A stretch of DNA of 64,000 nt from Pseudoblastomonas marina (GTDB lineage Bacteria > Pseudomonadota > Alphaproteobacteria > Sphingomonadales > Sphingomonadaceae). Positions 35,327-45,152 of this stretch are shown here, piece after piece. Below the pieces are notes generated by a model. It was not told the DNA's origin. It did not search any database and saw only the letters and a list, made by a program, of their open reading frames with translations. A program made the position numbers and the translations under genes. The DNA lies in assembly GCF_014641655.1 (NCBI RefSeq), contig NZ_BMID01000001.1, forward strand, positions 1,044,427 to 1,108,426, read 5' to 3'. The stretch's first letter is position 1. The number at the start of each line of letters is the position of its first letter.

Positions 35327-37132
35327 ATGCCCCGCTATACCGCCCCCGTCCGCGACACCAATTTCGTCATCAACGAGATCCTCGAGCTCGAGAAATACGG
35401 TAACCTGCCGGCCTTCGCCAATGCCACGCCCGACATCGTTTCGGCGGTGCTCGAAGAAGGCGGCAAGTTCACTGCCGAGGTGCTTTTCCCGCTCAATCGC
35501 GTCGGGGACGAGCAGGGCTGTACGCGCCACGAGGATGGTTCGGTGACCACGCCCGAAGGCTTCAAGGAAGCCTTCGACCAGTTCCGCGAAGCCGGGTGGG
35601 GGACGCTGACCGCGCCCGAGGAATTCGGCGGCCAGGCTATGCCGCACGTGATCGGTTTCGCGATGGAGGAGTTCATGTCCTCGGCGAACCAGGCCTTCGG
35701 CATGTATCCGGGCCTCACCAATGGTGCGATCGCCGCGATCCTCGCCAAGGGCTCGCAGGAGCAGAAGGAAACCTACGTGCCCAAGATGGTGTCGGGGGAG
35801 TGGACCGGCACGATGAACCTGACCGAACCGCATTGCGGCACCGATCTGGGCCTGATCCGGACCAAGGCCGTCCCTCAGAAAGACGGCAGCTACGCGATCA
35901 CCGGGACGAAGATCTTCATCAGCTCGGGCGAGCACGACATGGCGGACAACATCATCCACCTCGTCCTCGCCAAGACTCCCGACGCACCCGACAGCACCAA
36001 GGGCATCTCGCTCTTCATCGTGCCCAAATTCGTGCTCGACGACGACGGCAACCCGGGCGAGCGCAACACGGTGATGTGCGGCTCGATCGAGGAGAAGATG
36101 GGAATCCACGGCAACTCGACCTGCGTCATGAACTATGATGGCGCGACCGGTTACCTCGTCGGCGAGGAGAACAAGGGTCTCGCCGCGATGTTCATCATGA
36201 TGAACGCTGCGCGCCTCGGGGTCGGCATCCAGGGCCTCAGCCAGGCCGAAGTGTCGTACCAGAACGCGGTCGATTATGCCGGCGATCGGCGCCAGGGCCG
36301 CGCTCTGACTGGCCCGGCCGAACCCAGCGAGCCCGCCGACACGCTGTTCGTCCATCCCGACGTGCGTCGCATGCTGATGGACGGCAAGGCGTTTACCGAG
36401 GGCTTCCGCGCGCTGTGCTTGTGGGGTGCCCTGCAGGTCGACCTGTCGCATGCCGCCGCGAGCGAGGAAGAACGCCAGATGGCCGACGACCTCATCAGCC
36501 TACTGACCCCGGTGATCAAGGGCTACGGCACCGACAAGGGTTACGAGATCGCGACCAACATGCAGCAGGTCTATGGCGGCCACGGCTACATCGAGGAATG
36601 GGGCATGTCGCAATATGTCCGCGACGCCCGCATCGCCCAGATCTACGAAGGCACCAATGGCGTGCAGGCGATGGACCTGTGCGGCCGCAAGCTCGCCCAG
36701 AATGGTGGGCGCGCGGTGCAGGCCTTCTTCAAGGTGGTCGACGACGAATGCGCGGCGGCGAAGGAAATAGACGGCCTCGCCGATCTCGCGGGCCAGGTCG
36801 AAAAGGCCAATGGCGAGCTCAAGGCCGCGACGATGTGGTTCATGCAGAACGCGATGGCCAATCCCAACGATCTGGGCGCGGGCGCGCATCACTACATGCA
36901 CATCATGGGGATCGTCGCCGTCGGCCTGATGTGGCTGAAATCGGCGCGCGTCGCCAAGGCCAAGCTCGAGGCGGGCGAAGGCAGTGCGGCGTTCTACGAA
37001 GCCAAGCTCGTCACTGCGCGCTACTTCGGCGACCGCTACACGCCCGATGCCGGCGCGCTGCGTCGCAAGATCGAGACCGGTTCGAAATCGATGATGGAGC
37101 TCTCGCCCGAGGCGTTCCAGACCGCGGCCTGA
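35327..37132 (+). CDS. Acyl-CoA dehydrogenase, long form with C-terminal domain
   Basis: A 601-residue FAD-dependent acyl-CoA dehydrogenase. The middle domain has GTMNLTEPHCGTDLGLIRTK and ITGTKIFISSGEHD. The C-terminal helical domain carries QMQQVYGGHGYIEEWG-like sequence (NMQQVYGGHGYIEEW) and the probable catalytic Glu, E441, in QIYEGTNGVQAMDLCGRKL. About 130 residues beyond the usual end form the extra C-terminal domain seen in FadE-like and DmdC-type enzymes, so the substrate may be a fatty acyl-CoA or methylmercaptopropionyl-CoA; the sequence alone does not decide. Regulated, by inference, by the MerR gene immediately upstream. Confidence 0.93.
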   Translation: MPRYTAPVRDTNFVINEILELEKYGNLPAFANATPDIVSAVLEEGGKFTAEVLFPLNRVGDEQGCTRHEDGSVTTPEGFKEAFDQFREAGWGTLTAPEEFGGQAMPHVIGFAMEEFMSSANQAFGMYPGLTNGAIAAILAKGSQEQKETYVPKMVSGEWTGTMNLTEPHCGTDLGLIRTKAVPQKDGSYAITGTKIFISSGEHDMADNIIHLVLAKTPDAPDSTKGISLFIVPKFVLDDDGNPGERNTVMCGSIEEKMGIHGNSTCVMNYDGATGYLVGEENKGLAAMFIMMNAARLGVGIQGLSQAEVSYQNAVDYAGDRRQGRALTGPAEPSEPADTLFVHPDVRRMLMDGKAFTEGFRALCLWGALQVDLSHAAASEEERQMADDLISLLTPVIKGYGTDKGYEIATNMQQVYGGHGYIEEWGMSQYVRDARIAQIYEGTNGVQAMDLCGRKLAQNGGRAVQAFFKVVDDECAAAKEIDGLADLAGQVEKANGELKAATMWFMQNAMANPNDLGAGAHHYMHIMGIVAVGLMWLKSARVAKAKLEAGEGSAAFYEAKLVTARYFGDRYTPDAGALRRKIETGSKSMMELSPEAFQTAA

Positions 37133-37149
37133 TCGCCGACGTCACCATG

Positions 37150-37182
37150 AAAAAGGGCCGCTCCATCGGGGCGGCCCTTTTT
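37150..37182. terminator. Bidirectional terminator between acyl-CoA dehydrogenase and cysK
   Basis: The perfect 12-bp stem AAAAAGGGCCGC/GCGGCCCTTTTT carries A and T runs on both sides. It lies between the two convergent stops (37132 and 37204) and should work in both directions. Confidence 0.9.
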
Positions 37183-37203
37183 GTTTCCGGAATTGGGGGT
37201 CGG

Positions 37204-38127
37204 TCAGCCTTCCTCGGGGAGGAAATCGGGCACCGAGAGATAACGCTCGCCGGTGTCGTAGTTGAAGCCGAGGATGCGCGTGCCCTTGTCGATTTCGGAC
37301 GCCTTCTTGGCGATCGCGGCGAGCGTGGCACCGCTCGAAATGCCGACCAGCAGGCCTTCTTCGCGCGCCGAGCGGCGGGCCCATTCCTTGGCCTCGTCGG
37401 CCGAGACCTGGATCGCGCCGTCGATCGCGTCGGTGTGGAGGTTGGAGGGGATGAAGCCCGCGCCGATGCCCTGGATCGGATGCGGACCGGGATCGCCACC
37501 CGAAATGACGGGCGATGCCTCGGGCTCGACCGCGAAGGCTTTCAGGTCCTTCCAGGTCTTCTTCAATTCCTCGGCTGCGCCGGTGATATGGCCGCCGGTG
37601 CCGACCCCGGTGATGAGGTATGCAGGCGGGGAATCGCGGAAATCCTCGAGGATCTCCTGCGCGGTGGTGCGAACGTGGACCTCGACATTGGCCGGGTTGT
37701 CGAATTGCTGCGGCATCCAGGCGTTCTCGGTCTTCGCCATCAGCTCCTCGGCCCCGGCGATCGCACCCTTCATGCCCTTTTCCTTGGGCGTGAGGTGGAA
37801 CTCGGCACCGTAGGCGAGCATCAGCCGGCGGCGTTCCACGCTCATGCTCTCGGGCATGGCGAGGATCAGGCGGTAGCCCTTGACCGCCGCGACCATCGCG
37901 AGGCCGACCCCGGTATTGCCGCTGGTCGGCTCGATGATCGTGCCGCCGGGCTTGAGCGAGCCGTCCCTTTCCGCCGCCTCGACCATGGCGAGCGCGATCC
38001 TGTCCTTGATCGAGCCGCCGGGGTTGGCGCGTTCGGACTTCACCCACACCTCGTGATCGGGGAACAGGCGCGACAGGCGGATATGCGGCGTGTTGCCGAT
38101 GGTGGCGAGGACGTTGTCGGCTTTCAT
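37204..38127 (-). CDS. cysK: Cysteine synthase A (O-acetylserine sulfhydrylase)
   Basis: A 307-residue PLP enzyme that makes cysteine from O-acetylserine and sulfide. The PLP lysine is K41 in [11 protein letters not shown]. The substrate loop is [12 protein letters not shown], the phosphate-binding loop [10 protein letters not shown], and [10 protein letters not shown] lies near the end. Length is standard. Its start overlaps the stop of the MFS gene by ATGA, so the two are translationally coupled; the transporter might export cysteine or a related metabolite, but this is a guess. Confidence 0.95.
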   Translation of the reverse strand: MKADNVLATIGNTPHIRLSRLFPDHEVWVKSERANPGGSIKDRIALAMVEAAERDGSLKPGGTIIEPTSGNTGVGLAMVAAVKGYRLILAMPESMSVERRRLMLAYGAEFHLTPKEKGMKGAIAGAEELMAKTENAWMPQQFDNPANVEVHVRTTAQEILEDFRDSPPAYLITGVGTGGHITGAAEELKKTWKDLKAFAVEPEASPVISGGDPGPHPIQGIGAGFIPSNLHTDAIDGAIQVSADEAKEWARRSAREEGLLVGISSGATLAAIAKKASEIDKGTRILGFNYDTGERYLSVPDFLPEEG

Positions 38128-39452
38128 GGAGTGTGCTCCTGCAATCGTTCTTCGGGGGTCTCTTCGTCCAATGCTTCGGGCGGGTCGAAGGTCCTCGTCT
38201 TACGTAGGACGGGAAAGAGCCCTGTCCAGAGCGCCACCGTGGCGATCGCACCGACGCCGCCACTTACAACTGCGAGCACGGGGCCGAAGAGGAAGGCGAG
38301 GCTGCCCGAGAAAAAGTCGCCGAATTCGTTCGAAGCGGAGATCGTCAGCAGGCTGACCGCCGAAACCCGTCCGCGCTTGTCGTCGGGCGTGTGGAGCTGG
38401 ATCAGCGACTGGCGGATGTAGACCGAGAACATGTCCGCCGCGCCGACGATGAACAGCATGGCGAGGCTGAGCGGCATCGAGGTCGACAGGCCGAACACGA
38501 TCGTCGCGGCCCCGAACACGGCGACGGCGACCAGCATCTTGGGGCCGACATTGGTCTTGAGCGGGCGGAACGAAAACCACGCTGCGGTCACCGTCGCCCC
38601 GATCGCAGGAGCCATGGCGAGCTGCGCGAGGCCGGTCTCGCCGACCTGGAGGATATCGCGCGCATAGACCGGGAACAGCGCGGTCGCCCCGGCGAGGAAC
38701 ACCGCGAACAGGTCGAGGGTGATGGCGCCGAGCACCATCTTGTTGCGCACCACGTAGTGCAAACCGTCGACGATTTGTCCGATCGGATGTTTCGCCCCGG
38801 GGATCGGGCTGCGCGGGACCTCGCCGATACGGCTCAGGAAAACGATCGCACAGGCGAACAAGCCCGCCGCCACTGCGTAGGGAAGGAACGGCATGATGGC
38901 GTAGAGATAGCCGCCGATCGCCGGGCCGACGATCATCCCGCTCTGCCACGCGATAGAGGACAGCGCGATCGCGTTGGGCAGGATCGCCTTGGGCACGAGG
39001 TTGGGGGCGAGGGCCGACAGCGCCGGGCCGTTGAAGGCGCGGACCACGCCGAGCACCACGGCGATGCCGAACAGCCAGAACAGGCTGACCGAATCCTGCC
39101 AGGTCACGAAGGCGAGCGCCCCGGCACAGGCGAGCTGGAGCAGGACCGTCAGCCGCGCGAGGTTGCGGCGATCGAGCCGGTCTGCCGCCAGCCCCGAAAA
39201 CGGCGTGAGGACGAAGAGCGGAAGAAACTGGAGCAGGCCGATCAGCGCCAGTTGGCCCGACGCCTCGCCCACGCTCATCCCGCCATCCCGCGCCAGCGTA
39301 TAGGTCTGCCAGCCGATGATCAGCATCATCGCATACTGGCCCAGCGTCATGGTCAGGCGCGCGAGCCAATAATTGCGGAAATTGGCGATCCTCAGCGGTG
39401 ACCCGCCTTCGGTCGCCGTGCTCGATCCGGCAGGGGAGGCGGGTTCGCTCAT
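38124..39452 (-). CDS. MFS transporter (EntS-like, MFS_3 group)
   Basis: A 442-residue transporter with about twelve membrane segments. The N terminus [20 protein letters not shown] and the loop [17 protein letters not shown] fit the MFS_3 family that includes the enterobactin exporter EntS. The second half contains [20 protein letters not shown]. Substrate unknown. The gene lies between a TonB receptor and cysK on the same strand, so a link to metal-chelator or sulfur-compound export is conceivable. Confidence 0.9.
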   Translation of the reverse strand: MSEPASPAGSSTATEGGSPLRIANFRNYWLARLTMTLGQYAMMLIIGWQTYTLARDGGMSVGEASGQLALIGLLQFLPLFVLTPFSGLAADRLDRRNLARLTVLLQLACAGALAFVTWQDSVSLFWLFGIAVVLGVVRAFNGPALSALAPNLVPKAILPNAIALSSIAWQSGMIVGPAIGGYLYAIMPFLPYAVAAGLFACAIVFLSRIGEVPRSPIPGAKHPIGQIVDGLHYVVRNKMVLGAITLDLFAVFLAGATALFPVYARDILQVGETGLAQLAMAPAIGATVTAAWFSFRPLKTNVGPKMLVAVAVFGAATIVFGLSTSMPLSLAMLFIVGAADMFSVYIRQSLIQLHTPDDKRGRVSAVSLLTISASNEFGDFFSGSLAFLFGPVLAVVSGGVGAIATVALWTGLFPVLRKTRTFDPPEALDEETPEERLQEHTP

Positions 39453-39509
39453 TACCGCGCCATGGCAGGCCGTTCGGGGCTTGCCAAGGGCGCGGCGTGA
39501 GCGGAGGCG

Positions 39510-41633
39510 CTAGAAGCGCAGCTTGGCGGTCAGACGGATGTCGCGGCCCGCGATCGGCAGGAAGTCGCGGGTGAAGCTGGTCGCGCGTCGACCGACTTCG
39601 TCGAAAAGGTTGTTTCCGACCAGCGAGAGCGTCAGCGCCTCGTTGTCGGCCAGCGGCTGCCAGGTGATCGCGGCATTGACCAGCGTGTAGGCTGCGACCG
39701 GAGCAGCGCCGGGTTCGACCCGGTCCTGTTCGAAATTGTGTTCGACATCCGCGCTCACGCGAAATGCGCCCGCTTCGGCGCGCAGTCCGCCGCTCAGCTG
39801 GAATGGCGGGATGCGCGGCACCGGGAGATTGCCTTCGCGCTCGGCATGGACGAATTCCGCCGCCGCCTCTGCGGTCAGCGAGAACGCTTCGGAACGGATG
39901 AGCGGGACCGCGCCATCGAGCTCGAAGCCGGTGAACCTGGCGGGCACCTGCCGGTATTCGAAGATCGGGAAGCCCTCGTCCTCCGCACCGCTGTCGAAGG
40001 CGGTGATGAAGCCGTCGAAATCGATGTGGAAGCCGGTCGCGCTCAATCTGAAACCGTTCGCCTCGTAGCGGGCATAGGCCTCGAACTGGTTGCTCGTCTC
40101 CTGGCCGAAGTCGAGATTGCCGACCTCGATGGCCTGGGTCGCGACATGCAAGCCGTTAGACAGGAGTTCGGAATTGGAAGGCGCACGTGCGCCCCGGATA
40201 TATTGGGCCCCGACGATAAGGTCGTCGTCGAGGAACCGGTAGGCGACGCCCAGGGCACCCGAAAAGAGGTCGAACTCGCGCGAGACGCCGAGCTGGCGAT
40301 TCTCGATCGAATCCTTCTGGTAGCGGGCCGCCGCATCGAGGGTCAGCGCGCCGATGTCGACGGCCTGAAGCGTAAACAGCGCGAAATTGCGATCGCGGCT
40401 GCCCGGGAAGAAGGCTTCCTCGCCGACGATCTCGAGGTCGCTCGAGGTGTAGCTCGCGCCGACATGGCCGTGCCAGCCATTGCGGTCGCGCTGGACGAGG
40501 TCGATCCGGCCCTCGAAAGCCTCGCGATCGAAAGTCGTCCCGACCTCGTCGCCCTCGAACTCGATATGATCGTATTCGGCGTAACCGAAGCGCAGCAGCG
40601 CGCTTTCGAAGAACCCGTCGAATTCGAGCGTGCCGCGGAAATCGTAGCGGGTCTGCTGGAGGTCGATCGAGACCGGGGCCTCTTCTTCTTCGCCGCCTTC
40701 CTCTTCTTCATGCGCATGTCCGCCCCCGGGGCGGCCCGGCACGCCGTAGCGCGTATCGTAATGACGCGCCGAGAATCCGAAGGTGCCACGATCGCCGATA
40801 TAGGCGAAGCCGCCACCGAACGAGGTTGCCTCGGTGAAGGTGTTGGGTACGCGGTCGGTAGCGTTGGCGGCCTCTTCGAGCTCTGCGGCTTCGTCGGGAT
40901 GGCCTTCCTCGCGCTCTTCTGCCGCATCGGCGAGCAGTTCGGCGCGGAACGCGTCGCTGACCAATCGGCCCCCGACCCTGAGGTCGTCGCTTTCGCTGAA
41001 GGAGCCATCGACGTGGAACACGAAGCCGCTCCCGATCGCGGCTTCGGCCGATCCCGACAGTGCGCGGAAGTCGGCGGCGCTGCCATAGGAGGCCAGCGCA
41101 TCGATACGAAAACCGCCCTCGGGCAATTCTCGCGGAATGCGGCGATCGATCACGTTGACCGCGCCGCCGATGGCCTCGCCACCGAAGAGCAGCACCGCAG
41201 GACCCTGGACGACGTCGATGTGGTCGACGATCAGCGGATCGATAGTGACCCCGTGGTCGACCGAGATGTCCGCGGCGTCGATCGAGCCGATCGAATCGAT
41301 CAGGAGCTTGACGCGCTCGCCGTCGAACCCGCGGATGACGGGGCGCGACGCGCCCGGCGCGAACCCGCTCGTCGACACGCCGGGAAGGGTGTCGAGTACC
41401 TCGCCGATCTGGGTATCGAGTTCCGTGACGATCGCGTTCTCGTCGAGCGTGCGGACGTTTTCGAGCAGCGTACTGTCGGGCAGGGCGCCGGTGATGACGA
41501 TCTCCACCGGTTCGCTGCCGTGCTTGTGATCGTCGCTACGCTGGTCCGTTTCTCCCACATCCTGTGCGAAGGCGGCGGGGGCGAGGGCGGTCGAGGCGAG
41601 AAGGGCGATGCCCAGTCTGATCGTGGTTTCCAT
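39510..41633 (-). CDS. TonB-dependent outer-membrane receptor, probably for zinc
   Basis: A 707-residue receptor. After a signal peptide ending near PAAFAQ come a HxH-containing segment (DDHKHGSE), a plug domain (VLDTLPGVSTSG, RPVIRGFDGERVKLLIDS, VDHIDVVQGPAVLLFGGEAI) and a 22-strand barrel ending in IRLTAKLRF with terminal Phe. An extracellular loop near residue 300 carries GGGHAHEEEEGGEEEEAP, a His/acidic cluster typical of metal binding. The plug and the loop fit ZnuD-like zinc receptors. An AT-rich dyad just upstream (41653-41663) resembles a Zur-like site. Confidence 0.85.
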   Translation of the reverse strand: METTIRLGIALLASTALAPAAFAQDVGETDQRSDDHKHGSEPVEIVITGALPDSTLLENVRTLDENAIVTELDTQIGEVLDTLPGVSTSGFAPGASRPVIRGFDGERVKLLIDSIGSIDAADISVDHGVTIDPLIVDHIDVVQGPAVLLFGGEAIGGAVNVIDRRIPRELPEGGFRIDALASYGSAADFRALSGSAEAAIGSGFVFHVDGSFSESDDLRVGGRLVSDAFRAELLADAAEEREEGHPDEAAELEEAANATDRVPNTFTEATSFGGGFAYIGDRGTFGFSARHYDTRYGVPGRPGGGHAHEEEEGGEEEEAPVSIDLQQTRYDFRGTLEFDGFFESALLRFGYAEYDHIEFEGDEVGTTFDREAFEGRIDLVQRDRNGWHGHVGASYTSSDLEIVGEEAFFPGSRDRNFALFTLQAVDIGALTLDAAARYQKDSIENRQLGVSREFDLFSGALGVAYRFLDDDLIVGAQYIRGARAPSNSELLSNGLHVATQAIEVGNLDFGQETSNQFEAYARYEANGFRLSATGFHIDFDGFITAFDSGAEDEGFPIFEYRQVPARFTGFELDGAVPLIRSEAFSLTAEAAAEFVHAEREGNLPVPRIPPFQLSGGLRAEAGAFRVSADVEHNFEQDRVEPGAAPVAAYTLVNAAITWQPLADNEALTLSLVGNNLFDEVGRRATSFTRDFLPIAGRDIRLTAKLRF

Positions 41634-41652
41634 GCACCCCGATTAGCGTGAT

Positions 41653-41663
41653 GATATATTATC
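41653..41663. promoter_or_regulatory. AT-rich dyad upstream of the TonB receptor, possibly a Zur-like site
   Basis: GATATATTATC is an inverted repeat GATA-N3-TATC in an otherwise GC-rich region, about 20 bp before the receptor ATG. It has partial similarity to Zur boxes (GTTATA-N-TATAAC). The match is imperfect, so it is only suggestive. Confidence 0.3.
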
Positions 41664-41723
41664 TCAAGGGCCCGACGGGCGTTCGTCGAATGCTTATCGC
41701 CGTTCGTCGCAATTTCGCGAAAT

Positions 41724-42068
41724 TCAGACCGCCCGCGGCGAGCGCAGGCGCGGATTCGGCTGGACCTCGTCGATCAGCCGGTTGAAATCGTCGACCCGGA
41801 TGATCCGTTCGAACTGGAAGCCGGCGCGATCGTCGGTCTGCCAGATGAGATGGGCCTCGATCTGGCCGACGACCGGAAGGCGGATCGTCACGCGTTCGCC
41901 GCGCCCGAGCTCGGTCTGGCCGTCGATCATGAATCCCTGGGCCGAAAGGTTGACGATATGCATGTGCACGTCGCCCGCGGCACGGTGCTCCCCGATCACC
42001 TTGTGGCTCACCGGGTGGCGTGCCGCCCGGCGTTTATCGGTAACAGAAAGCTGTGCACCAGCACCCAT
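41724..42068 (-). CDS. PilZ domain protein
   Basis: A 114-residue single-domain protein. The PilZ start DKRRAARHPVSH contains the RxxxR c-di-GMP motif (RRAAR), and the second motif region is IVNLSAQGFMIDGQTE (normally D/N-x-S-x-x-G). It is followed by GERVTIRLPVVGQIEAHLIW and AGFQFE. It probably binds c-di-GMP and acts as a small adaptor. The ATG at 42068 starts it; longer open reading upstream lies in the tyrS region. No partner gene is adjacent. Confidence 0.88.
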   Translation of the reverse strand: MGAGAQLSVTDKRRAARHPVSHKVIGEHRAAGDVHMHIVNLSAQGFMIDGQTELGRGERVTIRLPVVGQIEAHLIWQTDDRAGFQFERIIRVDDFNRLIDEVQPNPRLRSPRAV

Positions 42069-42142
42069 CGCGACCGCTCCTTGTTCAAAATATCGCGCGA
42101 CTCGTTCTGGTCTAAATTCGCCAACAAACGGTAAAGACGGCC

Positions 42143-43375
42143 CTATTGAGGAACGAGGATCCCGTGCCGCTTCTTGCCCACGCTTAGGCGATGGGTGCCG
42201 CCGGGAGCGACGCGCAGGAGGCGCTGGGGATCGTCGATCCGTTCGTCGTCGAGCTTGACCGCGCCTTCCTTGACCTTGCGTTTCGCCTCGCCGTTGGAAG
42301 CGGTCAGGCCGAGCGCGGTGCAGGCCATCACCACGGTGATTCCCTCGTCGGCGACCGGTAGCGTCGGGAGGTCCTCGCCCATTCCGCCCTCGTCGAAGGT
42401 CGACTGCGCTGTCTCGCGGGCCGAGCGCGCGGCGGCTTCGCCCCGCACCAGCTTGGTGACTTCGTCGGCGAGGACGATCTTGGCTTCGTTGATGTCGCGT
42501 CCCTCGAGCGCCTCGAGCCGGGCGATCTCGTCGAGCGGGAGGTCGGTGAACAGCTTGAGGAAACGCCCGACGTCGCGGTCGTCGACATTGCGCCAGTACT
42601 GCCAGAAATCGTAGGCCGGGAGCTGGTCCTCGTTGAGCCACACAGCGCCAGCCGCGGTCTTGCCCATCTTGGCGCCGTCGGCGGTGGTCAGCAGCGGGGT
42701 GGTGAGCCCGAACAGTTCGCGCCCGTCCATCCGGCGGGCGAGCTCCATTCCGTTGACGATATTGCCCCACTGGTCGCTGCCGCCCATCTGCAGGCGGCAA
42801 TCGTAGCGCTGCGCCAGCTCGCGGAAATCGTAGGCCTGGAGGATCATGTAGTTGAATTCGAGGAAGGTCAGCGGCTGCTCGCGCTCCAGCCGGAGCTGGA
42901 CCGAATCGAAGGTCAGCATGCGGTTGACGGTGAAGTGCGGGCCGACATCGCGCAGCAATTCGATATAGCCGAGCTGGCTCAGCCACTCGTCATTGTTGAC
43001 GAGGATCGCGTCGGTCGGTCCGTCGCCGAACGTGAGCAGGCGCTCGAAGACCTTGCGGATCCCGGCGATATTGGCGTTGATTGCCGCTTCGTCGAGAAGC
43101 TTGCGGCTTTCGTCCTTGCCCGAGGGATCGCCGACCTTGGTCGTCCCGCCACCCATCACGACGATCGGCTTGTGCCCGGCCTGCTGGAGCCGGCGCAGCA
43201 TCATGATCTGCACCAGGCTACCGATGTGGAGGCTGGGCGCGGTTGCGTCGAAACCGATATATCCCGGGACGACCTGAGTGGCGGCGAGGGCGTCGAGGCC
43301 TTCCGCGTCGGTCGTCTGGTGGATATAGCCGCGGGTCTGCAGCACGCGCATCAGGTCGGATTTGTAGTCGGTCAT
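42143..43375 (-). CDS. tyrS: Tyrosyl-tRNA synthetase
   Basis: A 410-residue class I synthetase. It has the HIGH-type signature [55 protein letters not shown], the KMSKS-like [15 protein letters not shown] and an S4-like C-terminal RNA-binding domain ([14 protein letters not shown]). Length is standard for the TyrRS group of proteobacteria. It is divergent from the DOMON-like gene with only 32 bp between starts. Confidence 0.97.
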   Translation of the reverse strand: MTDYKSDLMRVLQTRGYIHQTTDAEGLDALAATQVVPGYIGFDATAPSLHIGSLVQIMMLRRLQQAGHKPIVVMGGGTTKVGDPSGKDESRKLLDEAAINANIAGIRKVFERLLTFGDGPTDAILVNNDEWLSQLGYIELLRDVGPHFTVNRMLTFDSVQLRLEREQPLTFLEFNYMILQAYDFRELAQRYDCRLQMGGSDQWGNIVNGMELARRMDGRELFGLTTPLLTTADGAKMGKTAAGAVWLNEDQLPAYDFWQYWRNVDDRDVGRFLKLFTDLPLDEIARLEALEGRDINEAKIVLADEVTKLVRGEAAARSARETAQSTFDEGGMGEDLPTLPVADEGITVVMACTALGLTASNGEAKRKVKEGAVKLDDERIDDPQRLLRVAPGGTHRLSVGKKRHGILVPQ

Positions 43376-43407
43376 GATGCGAAGCGCGCTACCACGAGGC
43401 GGGATCG

Positions 43408-43956
43408 ATGCAAACGCAAACGCATGAATTGGTGCCGCACCCGGCGCATCCCCCGGCGCAGGTCCGCGGCGTCAGCGCCAAGGTGATCGGCCATGACGCC
43501 AACTGGTTGCGCCTGCGCTGGCGGATCGAGGGCAGTGGTGCGCTGGTCGTGCCGGCCTTTGCGGGCAAGGGCCGCGCCGACGGGCTATGGCGTACGACCT
43601 GCTTCGAAGCATTTCTCCAGCCCGACGGCGAGAGCGGCTATGTCGAGCTCAACTTCTCGCCTTCGGAACGCTGGGCCGCCTACGATTTCAACGCCCCGCG
43701 CGAGGGCATGGCCGAGCGACCGATGCCGCGCGAGCCCGATAGCACGATGCGGCAGGGCAGCACCTTCGCGATCTTCGATGCGGCGGTCCCCGCGCAAGGC
43801 CTGCCGACGATCGCTTGCGCCATGGGATTCACCGCGGTGATCGAGGAGGAGGGCGGAATCCTGAGCTACTGGGCCCTGCAGCACGGCGGCGAGGCCCCCG
43901 ATTTCCACGACCCGGCTTGCTTCACCGCGCGGCTTGCGGCACCGCCTCCTGCATGA
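43408..43956 (+). CDS. DOMON-like domain-containing protein
   Basis: A 182-residue protein without signal peptide or membrane segment. The patterns [40 protein letters not shown] and [20 protein letters not shown] match small cytoplasmic DOMON-like proteins, predicted beta-sandwich ligand binders of unknown ligand. The stop overlaps the next gene by ATGA. Confidence 0.82.
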   Translation: MQTQTHELVPHPAHPPAQVRGVSAKVIGHDANWLRLRWRIEGSGALVVPAFAGKGRADGLWRTTCFEAFLQPDGESGYVELNFSPSERWAAYDFNAPREGMAERPMPREPDSTMRQGSTFAIFDAAVPAQGLPTIACAMGFTAVIEEEGGILSYWALQHGGEAPDFHDPACFTARLAAPPPA

Positions 43957-45152
43957 AGAACGGTATCGACCGGCTGCTCGCCGATCCCGCCCTCCGCGCC
44001 CCGCTCGACGGGCGCCGCGTCGCGTTGCTCGCCCATCCGGCCTCGGTCACCGAAGACCTCACGCACAGCCTCGATGCGCTGATCGCTGCCGGCGTCAAGG
44101 TGACCAGCGCCTTCGGCCCGCAGCACGGGCTCAAGGGCGACAAGCAGGACAATATGGTCGAGACCGCGGACGAGACCGATCCGGTGCACGGGATTCCGGT
44201 TTTCAGCCTCTACGGCGAAGTCCGACGCCCCACTGGCCAGATGATGTCGACCGCCGACGTATTCCTGTTCGACCTGCAGGACCTCGGCTGCCGGATCTAC
44301 ACCTTCGTCACCACGCTGCTCTATCTGCTCGAGGAAGCTGCCAAGCACGGCAAGAGCGTGTGGGTGCTCGACCGGCCCAACCCCGCGGGCCGGCCGGTCG
44401 AAGGGACGCTGTTGCTCCCGGGGCAGGAGAGCTTCGTCGGCGCTGCGCCGATGCCGATGCGGCACGGACTGACCATGGGCGAGATGGGCAGCTGGTTCGT
44501 CGAGCATTTCAATCTCGACGTCGACTACCGAGTGATCGGGATGGAAGGCTGGGATCCGGACGGGCCTGGCCATGGCTGGCCGACGGACCGCGTCTGGATC
44601 AACCCGAGCCCCAACGCCGCCAACGTCAACATGGCGCGCGCCTATGCCGGGACGGTGATGATCGAGGGCGCGACGCTGAGCGAGGGCAGGGGCACCACCC
44701 GCCCGCTCGAAGTGCTGTTCGGCGCGCCCGATCTCGACGCCGCCGCGGTGCGCGCCGAGATGGAGCGCCTCGCCCCCGACTGGCTCGAGGGGTGCGCGCT
44801 GCGCGAAACCTGGTTCGAGCCGACCTTCCACAAGCACCAGGGCAAGCTCTGCTCGGCGCTGATGATCCATGCCGAGGGGCCGTTCTACGATCACGCCACG
44901 TTCCGGCCTTGGCGGTTGCAGGCGCTCGCCTTCAAGGCGATCCGCAACCTCCACCCCGAATACGAACTTTGGCGCGATTTTCCCTACGAGTACGAGTTCG
45001 ACCGGCTCGCCATCGACGTGATCAATGGCGGACCCGCCTTGCGTGAATGGGTCGACGATCCGGGGAGTGAACCGGGTGACCTCGAAGCACTCGCGAGCGC
45101 AGACGAAGCCGCGTGGCAGGAGCTGACAGCAGCAAGGATCCTGTATCAATGA
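43953..45152 (+). CDS. NamZ-type exo-beta-N-acetylmuramidase (DUF1343)
   Basis: A 399-residue member of DUF1343, the family of the exo-lytic N-acetylmuramidase NamZ that removes MurNAc from non-reducing ends of peptidoglycan fragments. Motifs are ALLAHPASVTEDL, FGPQHGLKGDKQDNM, SLYGEVRRPTGQM, DLQDLGCRIYTFVTTLLYLL, LDRPNPAGRPVEGTLL and EGATLSEGRGTTRPLEVLFG. No signal peptide is visible, so this copy would act in the cytoplasm on recycled muropeptides. The ATG at 43953 overlaps the preceding stop, and the gene overlaps the following one by ATGA. Confidence 0.9.
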   Translation: MKNGIDRLLADPALRAPLDGRRVALLAHPASVTEDLTHSLDALIAAGVKVTSAFGPQHGLKGDKQDNMVETADETDPVHGIPVFSLYGEVRRPTGQMMSTADVFLFDLQDLGCRIYTFVTTLLYLLEEAAKHGKSVWVLDRPNPAGRPVEGTLLLPGQESFVGAAPMPMRHGLTMGEMGSWFVEHFNLDVDYRVIGMEGWDPDGPGHGWPTDRVWINPSPNAANVNMARAYAGTVMIEGATLSEGRGTTRPLEVLFGAPDLDAAAVRAEMERLAPDWLEGCALRETWFEPTFHKHQGKLCSALMIHAEGPFYDHATFRPWRLQALAFKAIRNLHPEYELWRDFPYEYEFDRLAIDVINGGPALREWVDDPGSEPGDLEALASADEAAWQELTAARILYQ

